The translations under genes were made by a program, and so were the position numbers. From Thermoplasmata archaeon (GTDB lineage Archaea; Thermoplasmatota; Thermoplasmata; Thermoplasmatales; Thermoplasmataceae), in contig JAJYPW010000025.1 of NCBI GenBank assembly GCA_021795055.1, forward strand, positions 1 to 9,406: a DNA stretch of 9,406 nt, written 5' to 3'. Shown here piece by piece: positions 6,659 through 9,406 of this stretch. A model generated the notes under the pieces. The model did not search any database and was not told the DNA's origin. It saw only the letters and a program-made list of their open reading frames with translations. Positions within the stretch are counted from its first letter, which is position 1. Every line of letters starts with the position of its first letter.

Positions 6659-7215
6659 TTCACCTGGTCACAAGCAATGAGCACAAGTACCGGGAAATAA
6701 AGAGCTACATGGATTCCGAGGGAATCAGGATAGACTGGATCAGGATGAAGTATGATGAAATCCAGGAGGATACTGTCTCCAAGATCTCACTGAAAAGCAT
6801 AGAGTTCCTGAAGGGAAGGATAGAGGGGGACTTTTTCATAGAGGATACCGGGCTTTTCATTGAAAAACTCGGGGGTTTTCCTGGCCCCTACGCCTCATAT
6901 GCCCAGAAAACGATCGGCAACACCGGCATAATTAGGCTCTTAGGGAGCAATCCTTCTCCGGCTTATTTCGAAACCTGCGTCACTCTGCTACTTGACGGCA
7001 TAACAAGTCAGTATACAGGTGTTCTGCGCGGTTCCATCTCCCTGGAACCCAGGGGAAATTCCGGGTTCGGCTATGATCCTATCTTCATCCCTGAGAATGA
7101 GACCAGGACGCTGGCCGAGATGAATCTCAACGAAAAGAACTCCATTTCACACAGGACAAGGGCACTTGCGCAGATGCTGGCATACATCCGTTCAAGGGAA
7201 GGCCTGATGCAATAG
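6655..7215 (+). CDS. rdgB: XTP/dITP pyrophosphatase (HAM1/RdgB family)
   Basis: This enzyme hydrolyses non-canonical purine triphosphates such as XTP and dITP to monophosphate and pyrophosphate, which keeps them out of nucleic acids. From the CTG start it has 186 residues, the normal archaeal length. The N-terminal HLVTSNEHK contains the T-[GS]-N-x-x-K nucleotide-binding motif. The acidic pair is in FIEDTGLFI (E63, D64), followed by GGFPGPYASY, FGYDPIF (138-144) and SHR (165-167), all conserved in the family. The first in-frame ATG (6709) would remove the TSN motif and the first strand, so it cannot be the true start. Translation must begin at CTG 6655 or ATT 6658, behind the AGGAGGAGGT site and overlapping the kae1-bud32 stop. 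CTG gives the better N-terminal length. The overlap indicates coupling in one operon with the t6A gene. Confidence 0.92.
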   Translation: MIHLVTSNEHKYREIKSYMDSEGIRIDWIRMKYDEIQEDTVSKISLKSIEFLKGRIEGDFFIEDTGLFIEKLGGFPGPYASYAQKTIGNTGIIRLLGSNPSPAYFETCVTLLLDGITSQYTGVLRGSISLEPRGNSGFGYDPIFIPENETRTLAEMNLNEKNSISHRTRALAQMLAYIRSREGLMQ

Positions 7216-7274
7216 GCACCCAAAACCGGCTTCTGTCGAATAATTTAAAATGACATGTCGATTATGGGTGAACA

Positions 7275-7643
7275 ATGGATATAAGGGAATACAAACCTAT
7301 AATTTACCTGGTTATACTTGCTGCGAGCCTCATTTTCATGATAATCACCATAAACGACCTGATTTTTCTTAATGGCTCGTTCAGGGATGCTGGCCTGAGC
7401 CTGTTGTCGCTGGGAAACTGGGAATACTGGATTTTTGCGGTTTCTTTCGTGTTGACCCTTATTTTCGGATACATGTTCTTCACGATCCTCAGGGATGCCA
7501 GGGAATTCTACGCGATTGTTGAAAATGGCAACAAGCTATCCCTTTCAAAGAACCTGAGGGAAATGCAGGAGATTGCAAAGAAGCTTGGAGGCAAGTATGA
7601 GAAAAAGCTCGCAGAGGCGACCAAGCGATGGAATGTGCGATGA
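7275..7643 (+). CDS. Small membrane protein with two transmembrane helices, unknown function
   Basis: I do not recognise this 122-residue protein. Two hydrophobic segments are visible, about residues 8-28 (IIYLVILAASLIFMIITI) and 51-71 (YWIFAVSFVLTLIFGYMFFTI), joined by a short polar loop. The C-terminal 45 residues are charged and helical-looking (SKNLREMQEIAKKLGGKYEKKL), with a pattern that could form a coiled coil. With both ends cytoplasmic this would be a hairpin anchor carrying a soluble helix. The ATG at 7275 has GGGTGA three bases upstream. A TTTAAAA element (7244-7250) lies about 28 bases before the start, so the gene may have its own promoter downstream of the HAM1-family gene. It ends six bases from the convergent aminopropyltransferase gene. 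Its composition resembles that of the neighbours and gives no sign of transfer. Confidence 0.8.
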   Translation: MDIREYKPIIYLVILAASLIFMIITINDLIFLNGSFRDAGLSLLSLGNWEYWIFAVSFVLTLIFGYMFFTILRDAREFYAIVENGNKLSLSKNLREMQEIAKKLGGKYEKKLAEATKRWNVR

Positions 7644-7649
7644 CCTGCT

Positions 7650-8462
7650 TCAGGCAATGATCTTTTTGACGAATTCCGGCAGTGAAAAGCACCCTTTGAG
7701 AACGTCCCCGTTGAAATACCTGCCGGGCTTCACGCCCCCTATTCCGCGCCCTCTGGACGGATTCATTGTAAATGACCAGAAGCCGCTGGGATAGGTGGGA
7801 ATGAAAGCTACATAGGTCATGGAACCGGAAAAGGCAGATCCTATTCCTTCCTTTGCCTTGCTTAGAGCGAACGGCTGATAATACGGCGATCCTGACTGTG
7901 TCACTATCACGCCTCCCTTGTTAAGCCTACTGGACGCGTCCCGGTAAAATGCCGGATTGAATAGCCCCTCTGCAGGACCTACTGGATCTGTGGAATCAAT
8001 AATGATCAGATCGAATTTTTCCTTTGATTCCTTCATGTACTTGATCCCATCCCCGATTATGAGTTCCACCTTCGGGCTGTTGAAAGATTTTGCCACTTCC
8101 GGGAAAAATCTCCTGGAAAGTTCCACCACGTGATTGTCTATTTCCACATTCACTATCCTTTCCAGGCCAAGATCAAGAAGCCTGAGCGCAGCCCCTCCAT
8201 CTCCTCCACCTATTATGAGGGCTGCCTTCGGTGTCGTCTCTGCCATGTAGAATGGTACCATGGTGATCATTTCATGATAGATGTATTCGTCATTTTCGGC
8301 CATTTGAACCGTTCCATCGATTGTCAGAAGTTTTCCAAAGTCATACGTGTCGAAAATATCAATCCTCTGGAAGTCCGTTTTAACGGAAAGCAACTGATCC
8401 CTCACCCTGAACGAAAGTTGCAGGTTATCTGAATAACGCTCCGAAAACCAGTTTTCTATCAA
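7650..8462 (-). CDS. speE: Aminopropyltransferase (spermidine synthase family)
   Basis: This enzyme transfers an aminopropyl group from decarboxylated S-adenosylmethionine to a polyamine. The 270-residue protein starts [19 protein letters not shown], matching the usual N-terminal WFTE strand. It then shows [19 protein letters not shown] (58-65), the cofactor motif GGGDGG (85-90), an acidic strand end VEID (106-109), GDGIKYM (137-143) and the catalytic segment [13 protein letters not shown], with D156 and D159. I chose the TTG at 8462. It gives the family N-terminus and lies about 26 bases from the centre of a strong TATA box. A longer frame opening with TTG at 8537 would read through that box. 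Whether the acceptor is putrescine, agmatine or a longer amine cannot be decided; archaeal members vary. The gene is divergent from the HTa gene and converges with the small membrane protein gene. Confidence 0.94.
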   Translation of the reverse strand: MIENWFSERYSDNLQLSFRVRDQLLSVKTDFQRIDIFDTYDFGKLLTIDGTVQMAENDEYIYHEMITMVPFYMAETTPKAALIIGGGDGGAALRLLDLGLERIVNVEIDNHVVELSRRFFPEVAKSFNSPKVELIIGDGIKYMKESKEKFDLIIIDSTDPVGPAEGLFNPAFYRDASSRLNKGGVIVTQSGSPYYQPFALSKAKEGIGSAFSGSMTYVAFIPTYPSGFWSFTMNPSRGRGIGGVKPGRYFNGDVLKGCFSLPEFVKKIIA

Positions 8463-8483
8463 CTTCACCGGTGTCAATGTGTA

Positions 8484-8495
8484 GTTTATATTTAA
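8484..8495 (-). promoter_or_regulatory. TATA box of the aminopropyltransferase gene
   Basis: TTAAATATAAAC on the minus strand has its centre about 27 bases before the TTG at 8462, and it is the best TATA match in this spacer. It supports the shorter protein and a leaderless transcript. The element is AT-rich on both strands and could also serve a short plus-strand frame at 8516. Confidence 0.65.
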
Positions 8496-8515
8496 CCGTT
8501 CTTTTCTGAGGATAA

Positions 8516-8614
8516 ATGCCACCCGGCATAGCCCCAATTCTCGTAGAATCCCGTAGGATTATATCCCGGTGGAATAATTATAAATATATTCTGATTTTTA
8601 TGTTAATAGTGTAA
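8516..8614 (+). CDS. Possible 32-residue small protein, weakly supported
   Basis: An ATG at 8516 opens a 32-codon frame: [17 protein letters not shown], then a basic and aromatic middle, ending in a hydrophobic run (YILIFMLIV). GAGG lies four bases before the ATG, and the TATA-like GTTTATATTTAA (8484-8495) lies about 27 bases upstream. A short basic segment followed by a hydrophobic tail would fit a tail-anchored peptide. No family is recognised. The opposite strand also has an open, protein-like frame here (see findings), so the reading is uncertain. The region could simply be divergent promoter DNA. Confidence 0.2.
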   Translation: MPPGIAPILVESRRIISRWNNYKYILIFMLIV

Positions 8615-8661
8615 TGACTCAAGACGTTTAGTTTAGCAATGCCCAGTAATAGCCGGATAAA

Positions 8662-8674
8662 AATATTTAAATAG
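8662..8674 (+). promoter_or_regulatory. TATA box of the HTa/HU gene
   Basis: AATATTTAAATAG has its centre about 39 bases before the ATG at 8707 and is preceded by a GGATAAA stretch in the BRE position. The expected transcription start is near 8694, giving a leader of about 13 bases that contains GGGGTAA. Confidence 0.6.
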
Positions 8675-8692
8675 TATTATGCGTATATTCTT

Positions 8693-8706
8693 TTGGGGTA
8701 ACCCAA
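8693..8706 (+). repeat. Inverted repeat in the leader of the HTa/HU gene
   Basis: TTGGG-GTAA-CCCAA abuts the ATG at 8707. It holds the only Shine-Dalgarno-like sequence (GGGGTAA) of this gene and overlaps the predicted transcription start. It could be a small mRNA hairpin that hides the ribosome site or an operator for autoregulation. It could also be chance. Confidence 0.35.
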
Positions 8707-8976
8707 ATGGTAGGCATAAGCGAAATATCTAAAAGCGTGTCGAAGAAGACGAACACAACACAGCGCGTGGCAAGGGGAGTCATAAAGAATTTCCTTGACA
8801 CAATAATATCCGAGGCGGACAGGGGATCGAAGATCAACCTTGCAGGGTTTGGAATCTTCGAAAGGAGAAAGCAGAGCCCGAGGAAGGCCAGAAACCCACA
8901 GACGAAGAAAATAATCGATGTCCCGGCAAAGAGGAAGTTCGTCTTCAGGGCATCAAGCAAGGTAAAGTACAAGTAA
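8707..8976 (+). CDS. HTa-like DNA-binding protein of the bacterial HU/IHF family
   Basis: This 89-residue HU-type protein closely resembles HTa, the chromatin protein of Thermoplasma. It should dimerise and coat or wrap DNA in place of archaeal histones. The N-terminal helices carry SEISKSVSKKTNTTQ and a dimerisation segment that ends INLAGFGIF (43-51), the HU GFGxF motif. The DNA-binding arm follows with RKARNPQTKK (59-68), whose P64 is the residue that intercalates into DNA in HU and IHF. The C-terminal strand is VPAKRKFVFRASSKVK. The protein is highly basic. Bacterial HU usually has G before RNPQT and G after it; here they are A and K. The gene stands alone with its own TATA box and a very AT-rich upstream region, as expected for an abundantly transcribed gene. 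The family is held to have entered Thermoplasmatales by transfer from bacteria. Confidence 0.96.
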   Translation: MVGISEISKSVSKKTNTTQRVARGVIKNFLDTIISEADRGSKINLAGFGIFERRKQSPRKARNPQTKKIIDVPAKRKFVFRASSKVKYK

Positions 8977-8984
8977 ACAGCAAA

Positions 8985-8995
8985 AGCATATTTAT
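8985..8995 (+). promoter_or_regulatory. TATA-like element of gcvPA
   Basis: AGCATATTTAT has its centre about 23 bases before the ATG at 9013. The gene therefore probably has its own promoter in the 36-base gap after the HTa gene, and its message is probably leaderless. Confidence 0.5.
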
Positions 8996-9012
8996 CCTTG
9001 TAATCCCGGAGC

Positions 9013-9406
9013 ATGTCCTCGAAGGATAGCTCCGAGATACTCAATTTTTTATCGCTCGACACGGTGGATGCCCTTTTTTCAGATATCCCTAAGAATTCTA
9101 GAACTGACGGTCTGAAGATCGGTCACGGCATTGAGGAAAATGACCTCCTGCTTCAGGCTGCCGCCGTTTCCGGAAAAAATCGCGCCTCTGGATGCATCAA
9201 TTTCCTTGGTAATGGCGCATACCGGAGAATCATCCCCTCAGTAGTCGATACCGTGGTATCAATAGGCGAATACCAGACCGCTTATACCCCCTATCAGCCT
9301 GAAATATCCCAGGGAATGCTGCAGGCCCTTTTCGAATACCAGAGCGTTATTAGCGATCTTACCGCAATGGATGTTACAAATTCCTCCATGTACGATGGGC
9401 CGACAG
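9013..9406 (+). CDS. gcvPA: Glycine dehydrogenase (decarboxylating) subunit 1, N-terminal part
   Basis: The first 131 codons of GcvPA are present and the gene continues past the right edge. GcvPA and GcvPB form the PLP-dependent P-protein of the glycine cleavage system, which decarboxylates glycine and passes aminomethyl to the lipoylated H-protein. Family signatures are DALFSDIP near the N-terminus, INFLGNGAYRRIIPSVVD, YQTAYTPYQPEISQGMLQ and FEYQSVISDLTAMDVTNSS followed by MYDGPT. All match the conserved start of the subunit. The ATG at 9013 is the first start after an in-frame TAA (9001-9003). The split PA/PB form is usual in archaea, so gcvPB is expected downstream. PLP is bound by the partner subunit, and the catalytic lysine is not expected in this part. 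Confidence 0.95.
   Translation, partial: MSSKDSSEILNFLSLDTVDALFSDIPKNSRTDGLKIGHGIEENDLLLQAAAVSGKNRASGCINFLGNGAYRRIIPSVVDTVVSIGEYQTAYTPYQPEISQGMLQALFEYQSVISDLTAMDVTNSSMYDGPT

Noticed and set aside
6709..7215. HAM1-family gene starting at the first ATG
   Set aside because: It would delete the conserved TSN nucleotide-binding motif and leave the strong Shine-Dalgarno about 60 bases away.
7650..8537. Longer aminopropyltransferase starting at TTG 8537
   Set aside because: The extra 25 residues have no family counterpart and their codons contain the TATA box.
8667..9062. Minus-strand open frame of 131 codons opposite the HTa gene and gcvPA start
   Set aside because: It spans two promoters and two well-identified genes on the other strand; its hydrophobic look is a by-product of the basic HTa codons read in reverse.
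1..9406. CRISPR arrays, insertion sequences, integrases or defence genes
   Set aside because: No regularly spaced repeats, transposase motifs or terminal inverted repeats were seen; gene content is housekeeping.

Overview
The window looks like chromosomal DNA of a Thermoplasmatales-type (acidophilic, wall-less) archaeon. The clearest evidence is a bacterial-type HU protein at 8707-8976 that closely resembles HTa, the chromatin protein of Thermoplasma. It sits beside typically archaeal genes: ribosomal protein S6e, aIF2-gamma, a fused Kae1-Bud32 gene and a COG2231-type DNA glycosylase. Most promoters show a TATA-like element centred about 23-28 bases upstream of the chosen start codon, so many transcripts are probably leaderless. 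GTG and TTG starts are frequent.

Layout. (1) Positions 1-1800, minus strand: fixC, fixX and the start of fixA (ETF beta), packed end to end. They form the FixABCX/EtfABCX electron-transfer flavoprotein system, and fixB should lie just outside the left edge. (2) Positions 1855-2303, minus strand: the decayed 3' end of an S53 (sedolisin/kumamolisin-type) acid peptidase gene, closed by an intact hairpin-plus-T terminator. (3) Positions 2429-3088, plus strand: an HhH-GPD DNA glycosylase with an iron-sulphur cluster. It overlaps the convergent aIF2-gamma gene by 22 bases. (4) Positions 3067-4670, minus strand: rps6e and aIF2-gamma as a one-base-overlap translation operon. (5) Positions 4671-5068: a spacer with two outward promoters and no convincing gene. 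(6) Positions 5069-7215, plus strand: kae1-bud32 (tRNA t6A modification), then a HAM1/RdgB-type nucleotide pyrophosphatase whose start codon is apparently CTG or ATT behind a perfect Shine-Dalgarno. (7) Positions 7275-7643, plus strand: a small two-helix membrane protein. (8) Positions 7650-8462, minus strand: an aminopropyltransferase (spermidine synthase family). (9) Positions 8707-8976, plus strand: the HTa/HU protein. (10) Positions 9013-9406, plus strand: the start of gcvPA, a glycine decarboxylase subunit.

Most of the content is housekeeping: translation initiation, tRNA modification, nucleotide-pool cleaning, polyamines, chromatin and glycine/C1 metabolism. I did not see a new defence or mobile system. 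The observations most worth checking are the sedolisin pseudogene, the non-AUG start of the HAM1 gene, the loss of half the zinc ligands in aIF2-gamma, the missing catalytic lysine in the glycosylase, and the DPS motif in place of DFG in Bud32.
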